A DNA stretch of 64,000 nt from Cryptomeria japonica (GCF_030272615.1 NC_081414.1:907685009-907749008); one strand, 5' to 3'. Positions 46,280 to 58,425 are shown, counted from the stretch's first letter. Made by a program: numbers and translations. Notes: generated by a model from the letters alone, not told the origin.

Positions 46280-47003
46280 GTAAGTACATCAGTTTATATA
46301 TTCAATAGAGTTCATATCAAAGGAGATACCGATAAGAAACCTTATGAATTATGGTTTGGTCATTCTCCTACTCTTAATATTTCAAAATATTTGGATGTAA
46401 GTGTTATATCAAAAGAGATGATTCTATTGGAAAGTTTGTCCCTAGATGTGATGAAGGAATATTTCCTGGTTATTCAACTAAAAGAAAAGTATATAGATGT
46501 TATAACAAAAGATTGCAGAGAATTGTGGAGAGCACTAATATGAAAGTGGATGAGTAGTACAAAGACCAAGCCAAATCTTATGACAGTGAACCGATAGTGG
46601 AAATAACTGAACCGGTAGTGCCTATACCAGAACAAAATACTGAACCAGTTACCCCGACATCATTAGAAAACTCAACTGTAACTGAAGAGCAACATAGAGA
46701 ACCTAGAAATCAGAAAACACCAAGGTATGTAAGGCTAAATCATTCTACAAATCAGATCATTGGAGACAAAAACATGAGAGTTATGACAAGGAGAATATTG
46801 GAAAATCAAGAGGTATGTTTCATTTCTCAGATTGAACCAGCATCGGTAATTGAAGCTTGTAAAGATGAATGTTGGATGAAAGCTATGGAAGATGAATTAG
46901 ATCAAATAGAAAAGAAGAATACTTTGAATTTAGTTCCCCGACCTAAAAAAAAGAAAGTTATTGGAACTAAATGAGTTTGTAGAAACAAACTAAATGAAGA
47001 TGG
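46280..47003 (+). pseudogene. C2 integrase C-terminus and linker to RT
   Basis: After S the frame reads VHIKGDTDKKPYELWFGHSP, then LDVSVISKE with a changed frame, EGIFPGYSTKRKVYRCYNKR-like sequence, and a Pro/Glu-rich linker with an open stretch at 46597-46974. That stretch ends DELDQIEKKNTLNLVPRPKK then KKVIGTK at a TGA where Trp is expected. The RT start RNKLNEDG at 46980-47003 is cut by F. Confidence 0.82.
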
Positions 47004-49049
47004 TGATAGACACAATGCACCACTGAGAGGGGGGTGAATCAGTGGTTCTCAAACTTTTCCTTTTAACTCTCCTATGTGAGTATACTAGTTCTTAGATCTA
47101 AATTAATGTAGGCTTACTGGTTAGTGAGGAAACTAATCACAAATGCAATCACACAAGAGGGACATCACATAACATCAACATATATGAGGAAAACCCAAAA
47201 TGGGAAAAACCTCGATGAGAAATTCTACTAGAGACTACTGATCCAATCTAGCCTCACAATCAATCTCTAATTATAATGTTTAGGGCACCAACCCAAGGAG
47301 CACCAACCCCTGATTTTAGGGTACCAACCCAAGGAGAACCAACCCCTAATTTAGGGCACCAACCCAAGGAGCTACAACCCCTACACTAAGCTCCAACTCA
47401 GTGAATACAAAAAAAACATATTTTGATACCAAAGTTATCTTCTTGTTACAAATGGATTTTGTAACTCTACTTCAAATCACTCTATTGGATATTTTATCCA
47501 GTTTACTGCTAGTTCTCTCTCTACTTGTTCTCCCTTCTGGTTGATTCAGAACTCTATTGATTCTACTCTTTGCTAGTTTACTCTTCTCCCAACAACATTG
47601 TTGCTCTCCACTTATTCTTTGTTGGTATGGTCACTATCGGTTTTATCACTATTGTCGGTTGAACACTTCAACCTGGTTCTCCCTCACACTCAGTCTCTTC
47701 TATCTCTCCTTGATGATAACTTGACTGATTTATCTTTAAATGCATCAACACTCATTCATATGGAGGCAATACTCTCTCCTTCAGTAGCACAAAACAATGA
47801 TTTTGGCTTGCATATCTATATCCTAGTTTTCCTGCCAAAAGCCAATTCAAATCACAAGTAGTTAGGGTTTCCTCATCAACCTCAAGGAAAACAAAATCTA
47901 ATCAAATATTATCTGATCTGATTTCCCAGATAGCTATCTGCACCTCACCACCATTAACGTGTCTTCTAATACACATTTTCTAAACTTAGCAAACACGGCC
48001 TTGTATATCAACCTGCATCTGTCAAAACACCATAAATGTCTTTGTTGTTTCCTTCTTGAGGTCTTCTCACTATATTATTTTCTTTCTCTAATTTAGGTGC
48101 CACCAACTCCCTGATCTTTCTTTTTTGTTCACTCTTCCTTGATCTTCACTCTTTTGATATTATCCACAAATCACTGGCTCCATATTATATGCACATCTGT
48201 AGAAACACCTATCCCGACATGACACTTCATCTCCACATGGAAACTGTGTCGACATCCAATTCTGCTAGGTCATCTATGTTGGTATGAATGGGATCACCAA
48301 CCAACTCCATTACGGGGTTCATGTACTGGTTAAACCCTCAAACTGATTTGTCATCAACCTTGCACTCTGCTTCTCTTCTGGTGGAACACTCAACTGGTTG
48401 GCACACTTGCTAACCTACCTTATGCACATCTTCATCAGATGGGAAGTCTTCTGCATCTGCACCTTGTCCATCCTACTGGTGGACTTACATACCAGTAAAC
48501 ACTCTTGATGATACCATGTAATCAACCTTCAATCAGACTCCATCTTCAATCTAGCCATTTTCCTATGTCTGCATCTTCTTAGCCTCACCTTCTTCCTAAT
48601 CAACTTGGAACATATCTCAACTGGTTTGTCAAAGTGACAAACCCATCACTCTTCACCTATATCAGCAACTCAATATGCCTTGTATGTTGCTTCAGTGCAT
48701 ATCCCTAATTTCATGTACTTGAGGCATCTAAGTATTTCACCAGTGAATCTGGTGTGAGCCTTCAAACACCTATGTTTACCTCTTCTTCCTTGTCTCATAG
48801 AACTATAATGCACACTATGCATAATAGGAGATAAGCTCCACTTACTAGTGGTAGTGAATCCTTGTCATCCACATCCTGCAATGCACTCATGTGGCTTCCT
48901 TGTTTGTGCAACATGTCTTCAAACAAGCACATGTGATCTAGAGTGGGCACATTCACTGTTAGTCATCTATTCACAAGGTGACTACATCTCTATCCGGTGG
49001 GAGTCATGTTGCTCTATATCCACACAACATATTGGTGACCTGTAAATCC
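47004..49049 (-). repeat. F: copia-type LTR-like block in C2
   Basis: It begins TGATAGACACAATGCACCAC, then GAGAGGGGGGTGAATCAGTG, the end pattern of minus-oriented copia LTRs. The GGAAAACCC...GGGAAAAACC block is at 47189-47212. A 35/36-bp tandem repeat (core AGGGCACCAACCCAAGGAG), three copies, lies at 47281-47386. The right end is unclear: either CACACAACA (49029) or the start of G (49050). No pol is seen and no firm TSD, though gatgg (46999-47003) is partly echoed by attgg (49031-49035). Confidence 0.55.
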
Positions 49050-50285
49050 TATTAGAATAATCGGTGGACAACTAAGAGGGGGGGTGAATCAGTTGTCAAC
49101 AACTTAAACTAATCAAACCACTTTATAACCTTTAATCGGAGCACATAAACATTGAATACCGGAATAGCAGAAACAAATACCGGTAAACAATAAAACTTAA
49201 GGATGAAACAAAGAATTAACACAATGCAACCATACCACATAACACCATGATTTCTACATGGAAAACCTGGTAAAGGGAAAAACCATGATGGGAAGCCTAC
49301 CCATAGTCAGATAATACTTCTACAGAAAGTGTGTGATACAATAAGGGGCATGCACATGCAGGAAGGCACACTGCCTAGAGTGTACTTCTCATTACAAAGG
49401 AGTCTCACTAACTGCAGAGAGGTTATAACCACCTCAATATAATTGGACAACAATCTAGAAGAATTAACTGCCAGTGATAGCATCTACCATGCCTAATTAC
49501 ATTCCTGATTAAGCTCAATACTGGAGGCCTTTGACCTCTTACATAAACCCAATTAGATCACCTATGATCAACCAAATCTCCTTCGCATATGATATTTCAT
49601 TCCACGACCACATCCATGATATGATCTACAATGAGATCTTACATCAATTTATACAAACCCTAAGGCCTAAACCAATTAGGTCAGCCACCTAAAAGATACT
49701 ACAATAAGATCATTACATACATCCTTAGTACAATGATATGCCATGTCGGCTTTAGACCAAAACAACATTAACCAATCCACAAATCATCCTGGTAATGTAT
49801 AGAGAATACATAACATGGTATCGGTCCATAACCTAGATAGGTACTCGACCTAATTTAGGTCCACCATGCTAAAGAGATGTCTCCAATCAATCGTGGCATG
49901 ATCAAGGATCACCTTCTGCATCCTGAATTCCATCTAGAAGCTGCACCAACACCACTTTGACATCATGTCAAAGATTCTCAGTAAAAGCTCTTCTAGTAAA
50001 ACCTTAAACCCTTACTGGTATAGGCTTACTAAAGCATATGATAGCATCCAATCATCAAGTCAATACCAACTAACCTAAACATAATCCAGAAATATCAAAC
50101 CAAACATATTCCATTGATCCAAACATGTCGATAGTATCCAACTGATAGTCCCTTGTGCCGGTAACACTAGTTCTTCTACCGGTAACCAAAACCTGTATGC
50201 CAGTAACCAATCATAATAGCTAGTGTTGACATCAATGACAAAACATCAATGCAACACATAATCTATTCCTTCATATTACCAACCA
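49050..50285 (-). repeat. G 3' LTR
   Basis: On the plus strand it runs from TATTAGAATAATCGGTGGAC (TG decayed to TA) to CATATTACCAACCA, about 1236 bp. The G-run is at 49075-49084 and the GGAAAACC...GGGAAAAACCATG block at 49260-49288. The minus-strand TATA box is TATAAAT (49647-49653). Confidence 0.82.
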
Positions 50286-50743
50286 TCTCCCCCTTTGGCA
50301 TTGATGGCAACACTATATGTTAAAAATAAATCATCTAAGTGCCAAGAAATGCCAAACATTTCTCATAGAAGATATAACAATGAAAAATTGAAAAAATCCC
50401 AGCAACTCCCCCTAAGGAGTACAGTCCAATCTAAAACTGATATGAATCTCTCTCCCATATGACATATTATGACATTATTTTTCACATATAATTGTCCCCC
50501 TTTGACATCAATGCCAAAGATATGACATAGATATAAAATCCTATGAATCTCAAAGCTGACTACTCCCCCTGAGTAGTAGCAACACTACATCAATCCAGAG
50601 CAAAGGATAAGGTTGATGATGCATATCAGACTAATGCTCTACTCCATCAGTTAAGTTTCTACCTAAGGGGTAGATATCCCTAACCTGTCTCTTAAATATT
50701 CAAATGATTCCTTAGACAATAGTTTAGTGAATATATCTGTAAT
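50286..50743 (-). other. G polypurine tract and 3' untranslated region
   Basis: ATGGTTGG-LTR junction PPT complement TCTCCCCCTTTGGCATTG (50286-50303). Further purine-run complements lie near 50405 and 50493 (CCCCCTTTGACATC). No ORF. Confidence 0.75.
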
Positions 50744-51322
50744 CTACTCTTTAGTGTTCACATAAACTAATTTGACTTCCTTTTCTTCCACCCTTTCCTT
50801 CAAAAAGTTATATTTTATTGAAATGTGCTTAGTCTTAGAGTGAAATACTAGATTCTTAGATATGTCAATAGCTGCAGAGTTATCACAATAGATAACTACC
50901 GGTTCACCGCAATTTATCTTGATATCCTTCAACATTTGCTTCATCCACAAGACTTGAGTGAAATTAGTTGCTGTTGCAACATATTCAGCTTTTGCAGTAG
51001 CTAAAGAAATGCATGAATATTTTTTGTTGATCCATGAAACCAATTTCTTTACAAGAAAGAAAGCTCCACCAGAACTGCTCTTCCTATCATAAGTATCTCC
51101 TGCCCAATCTAAATCTATATATGCACATAAAGTGAACTTATCATCTCTAGAATACCATAAGTCATATTCTGTTGTTCCTTGCAAGTACTGAAATATCCTC
51201 TTTATTGCACATTCATGATTTTATTTAGGATTACTTTGATATCTTGAATTAATACTTACTGCATTCATAAAATCCGGTCTAGTCTGAGTTAGATATAACA
51301 AGCCACCAATCATAGACTTATA
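50744..51322 (-). pseudogene. G RNase H and RT C-terminus
   Basis: The minus-strand open frame 50744-51184 starts inside the RT connection (QGTTEYDLWYSRDDKF). It holds the RNase H words LCAYIDLDWAGDTYDRKSSS (Asp), SCISLATAKAEYVATATNFT (Glu) and VVIYCDNSAAIDIS (Asp), then SIKYNFLKERVEEKEVKLVY. An earlier frame part at 51185-51322 carries GGLLYLTQTRPDFMNAVS. A stop lies near 51222. The catalytic residues are intact in the surviving piece. The frame ends at a stop at 50741-50743, short of the usual TKPL end. Confidence 0.87.
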
Positions 51323-51324
51323 CG

Positions 51325-52310
51325 TATATACACCTAAAAATGGTCTGAAGATAATTAATTAAATAAGCAATTATTTAATTAATCCCCCTTCCCAATTTAA
51401 TTGAATTCAATAGGAAATTTGATTAAATTTCCCTTTTCATCTACTTATTAATAAATCCAAGGATTTATTTAATAGGTTCATTTCACCCCTTTAATTAATT
51501 AATTCCCTCCATCCAAAATCATTTCTTCTAAATCCCCTAATTAATTAAAACAAATCAAATTCATGAGTTGTTGAGAGTAAATGGCCTTTTCATATTATTT
51601 AAATTTTTAAATTCAAGTTCTCCTAACTTCTACCACTCCTAAACCTAACCGTTCCTAAACCTAACCCATTCTACCTACCACCATGTCCCCTTTCATCCAA
51701 CATCTTCTAGAACTTTTGTGACACTTGTCACTAAGTGTTCCCTTTCATCTAACCCCTTCTAGAAGCCTCTTGACACTTGTCACCATAGAGATGACAGATG
51801 TTCCCTTTAATCCAACCCCCTTTGCCATCCTCCTCCAATTTAACCATTGATATCTTTAGATCAATCTTGACTGTTGATTCTTGCCACATCACCCCTAGCC
51901 TTGGGAAATCCTATAAATAGACCTCATTTTGGAGCAATATGGGTACCAATTTCATGTCCCAATTTCATATCATTCTTTCATATCATGTTTACATCCCATC
52001 TCATTCTCATCTTATGCATTGTTATTATAGGCATCTAGCTTATAGTTTATCAATTTTAGCAATGTTATCATGCTATTCTTGCTAAATCATGCATTTTTGT
52101 CCATCAAATCCTCCATCTAAATGTAGTCAAGTCACTGGAATATGCATAATCAGATCTGAGAGTATTTTTCATACTCGCATTTACTAGGAGGCAATAAGTT
52201 GATTAGCTATGGTTTTGTCTTTCTTTGATTTAAATCTTCTAACCATGCTTGTAATGATTTATTGAGTGCATTATGGTTGCAGGTACAGGTACACTTCATA
52301 GAGCATGACA
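51325..52310 (+). repeat. H 5' LTR
   Basis: It begins TATATACACCTAAAAATGG (TG decayed to TA) and ends CATAGAGCATGACA, 986 bp. TATA box TATAAATAG (51912-51920). The start resembles those of A and S. The 3' copy is outside the window. Confidence 0.8.
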
Positions 52311-52313
52311 TTT

Positions 52314-52330
52314 TGGCACCCACTGTGGGA
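52314..52330 (+). promoter_or_regulatory. H primer-binding site
   Basis: TGGCACCCACTGTGGGA lies three bases after the LTR. It differs from B's site by three bases and is the same type. Confidence 0.75.
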
Positions 52331-52379
52331 TAGAAATCATCATTTACGGCCTCTCAAGCATCAATAAACATTCATCTTT

Positions 52380-52586
52380 GTTGAATCAGAATCAGAAAGT
52401 CTTATGAGTTGATTTTCCAACTTGTACGAGCTACCTTTTAGCCCCAGACGACACTTCATCCTGACTTGTACTAGGTATAATTTTGACTCATACAAGATTT
52501 TACATTGAAAACTCTTTATTCGTTCTAACTCATTCCTATGTCGTACGAGTTGATTTGGACTCTCATACTAGAGATAATCCTGTTTC
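52380..52586 (+). repeat. H leader array, first part (TCGTACGA boxes)
   Basis: Degenerate boxes around TGTCGTACGAGT, with variants CTTGTACGAG, TCTCATACTAG and CTTATGAGTTG. The last two boxes start at 52539 and 52561, 22 nt apart. If I and one TSD copy are removed, the next box TTTCGTATGA starts 22 nt further, so I split the array. Analogous to B array 1. Confidence 0.7.
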
Positions 52587-54031
52587 TAATAACTCAATGA
52601 TGAATGAATAGTACCAAACCGGTACTAAGAGGGGGGTGAATTAGTACAGACAAAAACACACTCTTAAACTAGTTTATCAGCAGACACTATGCATTGACAG
52701 ACAAACAGTAACACCAGTCCTTAAATAGAGTACAACCGGCAAAACCCAGAATAACTGAGACAAGCATAAACCGGTTGACACTTATCTTCTCATACAATCA
52801 AACGATTCATTTCCATTTCACCCTTATGCATGAACAGGTAATCTACAATCAAAGATACACATATAAGCAACTAGATCAACATGATTTACCGCTTGATAGA
52901 AAACAACATAGCATCACATGAAGAAGACATCACACATGACACACATATTTTTTACGTGGAAACCCAACTAGGAAAAACCACAGTGGGGATGAATACCCAC
53001 AAGCTTATTTTTAAACTCTTTAGAAGTCCACTCTGTTAGGAGCCTTGTCTGGTTAAACACTGATACAATAGGTTCTGTTAGAAATTGATCATGTTAGGGA
53101 TCACCTGGTTAAGGGTTAAACCCTGTTAAAGGTTACCTTGTTAGAGGATTTGAAGAACTCAATGGTTTTGAGTCACCCTGTTAAAGGATTTATAGCAAGT
53201 TGGTTAAGGCTACCCTGTTAAGGGATTTTCCAACTGTTGAGGTGGTTAGAGATCAACAAGTATTACAATGATCTAGTAATAGCACTCAATTCCAATGCAG
53301 ATCCACTTAAGCTCCTCTTCACCTTCTGCACTTCCAATTTGTAGGTATCACTTCTCTCCTCCGGTCTGGCAAGAATCACATATCCTCTTCTCTTGGATAC
53401 AAACACACAACTTTTTCCAACAACCTCAGAAAGCAACACAACATCAACCTTATAGGAAAGAAGATAGGTCGGTAGCATAAACCCTAAACCCTAAACCTAT
53501 TAGGTTAAGGAATTCAAACGGTTCAATCCTGACCATTGAGCATACTGCATTAAATGCAATAGTCTTGATCCAATCTCAAGACATTCTCAATCATTCATTT
53601 TCCACCGATTTCTTGGCAGCTGATAACCCATCACATGTTATCACTATTTATAGACTTCGCACATTCCTGAGGTAGATAGAAACAATCTCCTTCATGCAAG
53701 ATCCTTCACATGCACAAGGCTTACGCGGCAACATGATCTGTTCTTTGTTGCCATGCTAACTCATCACACAAAGTCACCGGTTGAGCCACACATGCTTGGA
53801 GCACTTCAACCGGAAACCCTGAAGTTGAGACTACCAACCGGTAGTCATACAATACTTCCATGTGTCGGTTCCCATAACCATATGCTGGTTCACCTTGAAC
53901 AAACACACCGCTTCACTTTGGCACAAATGCTGATTCATAGTGTTATACGGGTTCTCTTCTCTTCATCATATTGACATCAATGACAACACACAATGTCATT
54001 ATATTCTCATATGGTTCACATAATGCAAACA
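52587..54031 (-). repeat. I 3' LTR
   Basis: On the plus strand it runs from TAATAACTCAATGATGAATG to CATAATGCAAACA. It holds the G-run (52631-52636), the GGAAACCC...GGAAAAACCACAG block (52962-52986), CTGTTAAAGG-type repeats (53030-53240), a telomere-like CCCTAAACCCTAAACC (53482-53497) and a minus-strand TATA box (53645-53652). Confidence 0.92.
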
Positions 54032-54274
54032 ATCTCCCCCTTTGGCATTGATGGAAATATACAAAGATATCTCTCCGCTTCACATCTTCTCCCCAAATTT
54101 CTGCAGATATCTTCTCTGCTTCACATCTTCTCCCCCTTTGACAACAATACCAAAGTGGAGGCACAAGCTACCCTGTTCCATTATGCTTCTCCCCCTGAGG
54201 AGTAGCATCCTTCAACACATCAATCCAAAAAAAATTTAACTATGAAATACCTGACTGATGTGGAGCATATGCTT
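54032..54274 (-). other. I polypurine tract and 3' untranslated region
   Basis: PPT complement ATCTCCCCCTTTGGCATTG (54032-54050) touches the LTR. More purine-run complements (CTTCTCCCCCTTTGACAAC near 54126 and CTTCTCCCCCTGAGG near 54186) follow, as in the other copia elements. Confidence 0.85.
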
Positions 54275-55735
54275 TTAGTTTACCTCCTCAAGGGGCAACA
54301 CCCCTAATTCACCTCTTAAGTACATAAATGTAGCCTTTGGGAGAGGCTTGGTGAATATGTCTACTAACTTCTCCTTACTGGAAACATGTTCCAGTGCAAT
54401 CTCTTTGTTCTGAACCTTTTCCCTCAAGAAATGATACTTAAGCTCAAAGTGCTTGGTTCTAGAATGTAAAACCGGATTCTTGGAGATATTAATTGCACTA
54501 GTATTGTCACAAAATATACTTACCAGTTCAGATACAGAAACTTTGAAACCATTTAATACATGCTTCATCCAAATTGTCTGTGTGCAGTTCATGAAAGCTG
54601 TAACATACTCTGCTTGTGCTGTAGACTGAGAGATACAACTCTGTTTCTTACTCATCCATGAAACCAATCTTCCACAGAGAAAGAATGCACCACCAGTTGT
54701 TCTTTTACGGTCATCTACATTACCTGCCCAATGAGCATCTGTGTATACTTTTAAGTTGAAATCCTTTCTATATGGATACCACAATCCATAATCAACAGTT
54801 CCCTTCAGATACCTAAGAATCTTCTTAACTGCAACCAAGTAAGATTCTCCTGGGCTTTTCTGGAACCTTGCAGTAATGCCAACTGCATGTGCAATATCTG
54901 GTTTGCTATGCACTACATAATGCAACTTACCAATCATTGATCAGTATTCCTTCTCATCAACCAATGTTGAGTCATCCTCTTTGGATAGTTTACAACTGGT
55001 CACCATCGGTGTACCAACCGGTTTGCTATCTTCCATGCCAAAGGTCTTCAACACCTCTTTGACATACTTGGACTGAGTGATAAAGATTCCATCTTTCATC
55101 TATTGGATCTACAGTCCAATGAAGAACTTAATCTCCCCTATGAGTGACATCTCAAACTCTTTCTTCATCTCATCTGCAAACTCATGACTCATCTTGTCAT
55201 CTCCACCAAAGATAATGTCATCAAAAAATACCTCACAGATGAGGGACTGATCTCCTTCAGACTTCAAGTAGATATTGCTATCTTCACTTGTTCTCTCAAA
55301 TCCAATCTTCACAAGATGGGAATGCAGATGTTCATACCAAGCTCTAGGTGCCTGCTTTAGACCATATAAGGCTTTATGTAGCCTACATACCATGTCACTA
55401 TCTTCAGATAGGGCAAACCCATCTGGTTGCTCTATATACACCTCCTCTTCAAGTACATTTAAGAATGTAGATTTTATATCCATTTGATATACTTTGAAAC
55501 CTTTAAAAGCTACATATGCAAGAAGCATATGAACTCCTTCCAATCTAGCTACAGGAGCAAAGGTTTCTCCATAATCTTCTCCTTCTTCTTGAGCATATCC
55601 TTTGCACACCAATCTAGCTTTGTTCCTAATCACTATGCCATCCTCATTCAGCTTATTTCTGAAAACCCATTTGGTACCAATGACATTTTTATACTCTAGT
55701 CTGGGTACCAAAGACCATGTACCATTTTTCTCTAT
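54275..55735 (-). pseudogene. I reverse transcriptase and RNase H
   Basis: In minus sense: [80 protein letters not shown] and [20 protein letters not shown]. The active site is [11 protein letters not shown], with both Asp kept. Two TAG codons near 55110 and 55101 stand where CAG is expected, and a TGA at about 54938 where CGA is expected. RNase H (54275-54937) is open: VYTDAHWAGNVDDRKRTTGG (Asp), SCISQSTAQAEYVTAFMNCT (Glu) and SIFCDNTSAINISKN (Asp), ending VDIFTKPLPKATFMYLRGEL then GVLPLEEVN. Confidence 0.93.
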
Positions 55736-56140
55736 CTAGTCAAGTTCCTCTTCCATTGCCTTGATCTAGTCTTCATGTTTATGTGCCTCTTTGAATGTTT
55801 TAGGCTCAAATTCAAAGATCATACATGAGTTTTCTCTAACCTTTCTTCTTGTAAGGATTCCTGCATCCTTATCTCCTATGATCTACTTAGGATCATGATT
55901 CAGCTTAACATACCAAGGAATGGTCTTGATAGATTCCTCTTGCTTTTCTTCTTCATCCTCATTTCCATCAGTATTAGCATCTACATCTATCGGTGTAGGA
56001 ACACTATTGCTGGTACTTGGTTGACTGACAACCGGTTCCCAAAAGGTTACAACCGGTTCATTTACCACTTGCTTATTGTTGGCTTCCTCAGTTTTCTCAG
56101 AGGTTTCATCAACTCTTACATTGATGCTTTCCATGATTCT
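55736..56140 (-). pseudogene. I integrase-RT linker
   Basis: Ser/Glu/Pro-rich tail of integrase (MESINVRVDETSEKTEEANN, then DANTDGNEDEEEKQEESIKT and IPWYVKLNHDPK). It is followed by IIGDKDAGILTRRKVREN-like sequence and an AMEEELD-like stretch leading into RT. Three TAG stops lie at about 55882, 55771 and 55738, each where CAG or CTGG sequence is expected. Confidence 0.85.
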
Positions 56141-57117
56141 CTAAGTCCTATTATTTAAATACTTGAGAGCTTTTCTCTTGGTGGAATACCCTAGGAATAT
56201 TCCCTCATCACATTTCACATCAAATTTGCTCTGGTGTTCACTCCTCTTGATGTAACATTTGCTACCAAACACTCTAAAATAGCTAACCATAGGTGGCTTG
56301 CTAGTCCAATACTCATAAAGAGTTTTATCCTTACCTTTCTTAATGAGTACCCGGTTCATTGTGTAGACTCCAGTGCTCACCGCTTCTCTCCAAAAGGTGT
56401 GGGCTACCTTTCCTTGAATCAACATAGTTCTAGCTGCTTCAACTACAATCTGGTTATTCCTCTCTGCTAGGCCATTCTGCTATGGAGTCCAAGGGGTGGA
56501 TAGTTTCCTCTTGATGCCATGTTCTTCACAGTACTTGTTGAATTCACCGGAAGTGAATTCCCCTCCTTGATCAGTTCTCAGGCACTTGATCCTTTTACCA
56601 CTTTCCTTCTCCACTAATGCTCTGAAAGCTTTGAACTTTACAAAATCTTCAGACTTATCTTTCAAGAATGTGACCCACATAAATCTTGAGGAGTCATCAG
56701 TGAGAATCATGAAGTAACTATCACCTTGCACACTCCTAGTTTTCATAGGACCACACAAATCAGTATGCACAAGATCAAGCAAATTGTCAACAGTGAAAGA
56801 TTTACCTTTAAAGGTTGAGGAAGACATTTTCCCCAATTGACACTCTCTGCACAAGGTATTATCTGGTTTTCTTAGAATCGGCAACCCTCTAACTGCCTTG
56901 ATCTTACTAGCCTTCACAATGTTATCAAAGTTTACATGGTAGAGTCTCCTATGCCATATCCAGCTATCATCAAATTTAGCCATAAGACATGTACTTATAT
57001 TTGCATTCAGCTGAAATAGGTTACCTTTGGTCTGCATGCCGGTGGCCACCAATTCACCATTCTTTCCTTTGATTCTGCACACTCCATTCTTGAATTCAAA
57101 AGTGAGACCATTGTCAT
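56141..57117 (-). pseudogene. I integrase
   Basis: Pre-integrase zinc part: DDSWIWHRRLYHVNFDNIVK, then LCRECQLGKMSSSTFKGKSF. Core: HTDLCGPMKTRSVQGDSYFM (Asp), IKCLRTDQGGEFTSGEFNKY (Asp), then after one TAG at about 56477-56479 NGLAERNNQIVVEAARTMLI (Glu). The C-terminal part PFRVFGSKCY-like (VSYFRVFGSKCYIKRSEHQS) and DEGIFLGYSTKRKALKYLNN follows in 56141-56425. All catalytic residues are present. The stops are single-base changes. Confidence 0.93.
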
Positions 57118-58026
57118 TCAGCTAGGCAACACCAGAAGGTTGTGTCTGAGACCATCAACCCAATACACATTGTCAACACTACTTTTTCCATTCAGAGAGA
57201 TGGACCCTCTGCCTTTGACCATACATGGTGCATCATTACCAAAGCGAACCACACCACCATCATATTCTTCCAAGGATAGAAACTTGCTCTGATCACCAGT
57301 CATATGGTGAGAACAGCCACTATCAATGATCCACTTATTGGAATTATCAAACTGGGAGACAAGAGCCTTCTTGTCTAAAACATCTTCCTTGACAACAAAA
57401 AACACAATATCTTCATTTTCTTCATCTTCTGATTCCTCATCTGTGACACCTTCATCAACTACCACAAAACAGTTTCTCCGGTTTCCTCCTTTGAATTTCT
57501 TGAACCTTTCGGATTTGTCCTTGTCATCACCATTAGGACAGTTTACAGCAATATGTCCTATCCGGTTGCAAGAAAAGCATTTCAAAGGGAGCTTACCTCT
57601 GTATTTTCTGGTTCCTTTTGGGAGTTTCCTGGCAAGAAGAGCTTCAAATGCCATCAGAATCTCCTCATCATCCATTTCTCTGCTTTGTCTTGGTTCACCA
57701 CTAGTGCTAGCTTCTTTTCCTTTTCTGGATGGTACAACAGAAGCTTTAAAAGTTGATTCAATCTTTTGAACACTGCCATCAAAACTATTTAGCTCATAGG
57801 CTATCAACTTTGCAATGATGGAGTCTAGGGATACCTTAGTCTTGTCTATTGATCTCAGCTCCTGAATAGCAGCAACCCTTATTGCATAGACTAGTAATAA
57901 GGATCTCAGGACTTTGCTTACCACAGTGGAATCTTCGATTTTACCACCTGCACTCTTGATATCTCCAATAATTGTTTTGATTCTTATTCCATAGTGTTGA
58001 ATGGTCTCACCTTCAACCATCTGCAT
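57118..58026 (-). pseudogene. I gag C-terminal half, zinc knuckle and protease
   Basis: Gag UBN2-like words MVEGETIQHYGIRIKTIIGD, LLVYAIRVAAIQELRSID and KVSLDSIIAKLIAYELNSFD come first. The zinc knuckle CFSCNRIGHIAVNC is intact (57548-57589), then an acidic spacer. The protease active site is KWIIDSGCSHHMTGDQSKFL (near 57300-57345) and the segment YDGGVVRFGNDAPCMVKGRG. A 1-nt deletion near 57125-57135 plus TAG where CAG is expected ends this frame, in the LRHNLLSVG-type box. Confidence 0.92.
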
Positions 58027-58368
58027 GTCTTCAAAATTCCCTCTGAGGCTTTCTTATTTAGCTAATTTTACATGCTCATCACCACCATAGATATTTTCAA
58101 GAGTATCCCATACCTCTTTGGGATTTACCTTATCTTGGACATCAATAAACTCAATGTCAGATAAACTACCAATTAGGGCTTCCATGACTTGCCCATTCTC
58201 TTGCATCTCTCTCTTTTGGTCATCAGTGAGAGTATCGGTAGGGGCAACATAGGCATTCTCAACATAGCTCCAGTGTTGAGCACCCATTCTTCTGATGTAT
58301 ATCTTCATTCTATCTTTCCATATACTAAAATTTTCTCTGTTAAACTTTGGACCTTCCCTCTTCATCAT
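58027..58368 (-). pseudogene. I gag N-terminal part
   Basis: ATG at 58366-58368 (MMKREGPKFNRENFSIWKDR, then MKIYIRRMGAQHWSYVE), 58 bases downstream of the PBS. The segment QDKVNPKEVWDTLENIYGGD is typical of copia gag. A TAA at 58051-58053 interrupts the same frame, which then continues ESLRGNFEDMQ into the next entry. Confidence 0.93.
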
Positions 58369-58425
58369 TAGATTGGGATCTTTACCTCAAGCGGTTAAGC
58401 TTATAACACGGAGGACCTAGAGGAT

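Larger units (their letters stand above)
41640..49049 (+). mobile_element. C2: copia element, 5' part, hosting S, F and G
   Basis: 5' LTR, PBS, gag, protease and integrase in order. S is inserted in integrase (44965-46279). The last clear coding is KNTLNLVPRPKKKKVIGTK followed by RNKLNEDG near 46918-47003, where F starts. TTGGTGACCTGTAAATCC (49032-49049) may be a further scrap of C2 before G. RT and the 3' LTR are expected right of the window. Confidence 0.85.
49050..51324 (-). mobile_element. G: copia element, 3' part, cut by H
   Basis: In minus sense this is the 3' LTR (49050-50285), the 3' UTR with PPTs, and RNase H plus the end of RT. Coding ends at 51322 within the RT C-terminus, where H's LTR begins. 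Sequence relationship to C1 is very close, both in RNase H protein and LTR words. Confidence 0.88.

Noticed and set aside
47598-47861. Plus-strand Leu/Ser-rich ORF in F
   Set aside because: Lies within the LTR-like block, has no domain, and its composition follows CT-rich DNA.
53263-53478. Minus-strand 71-codon frame in I's 3' LTR, with a near-identical partner at 59140-59355
   Set aside because: Conserved only because the two LTRs are duplicates. It has no known domain and lies in non-coding U3/R-type sequence.
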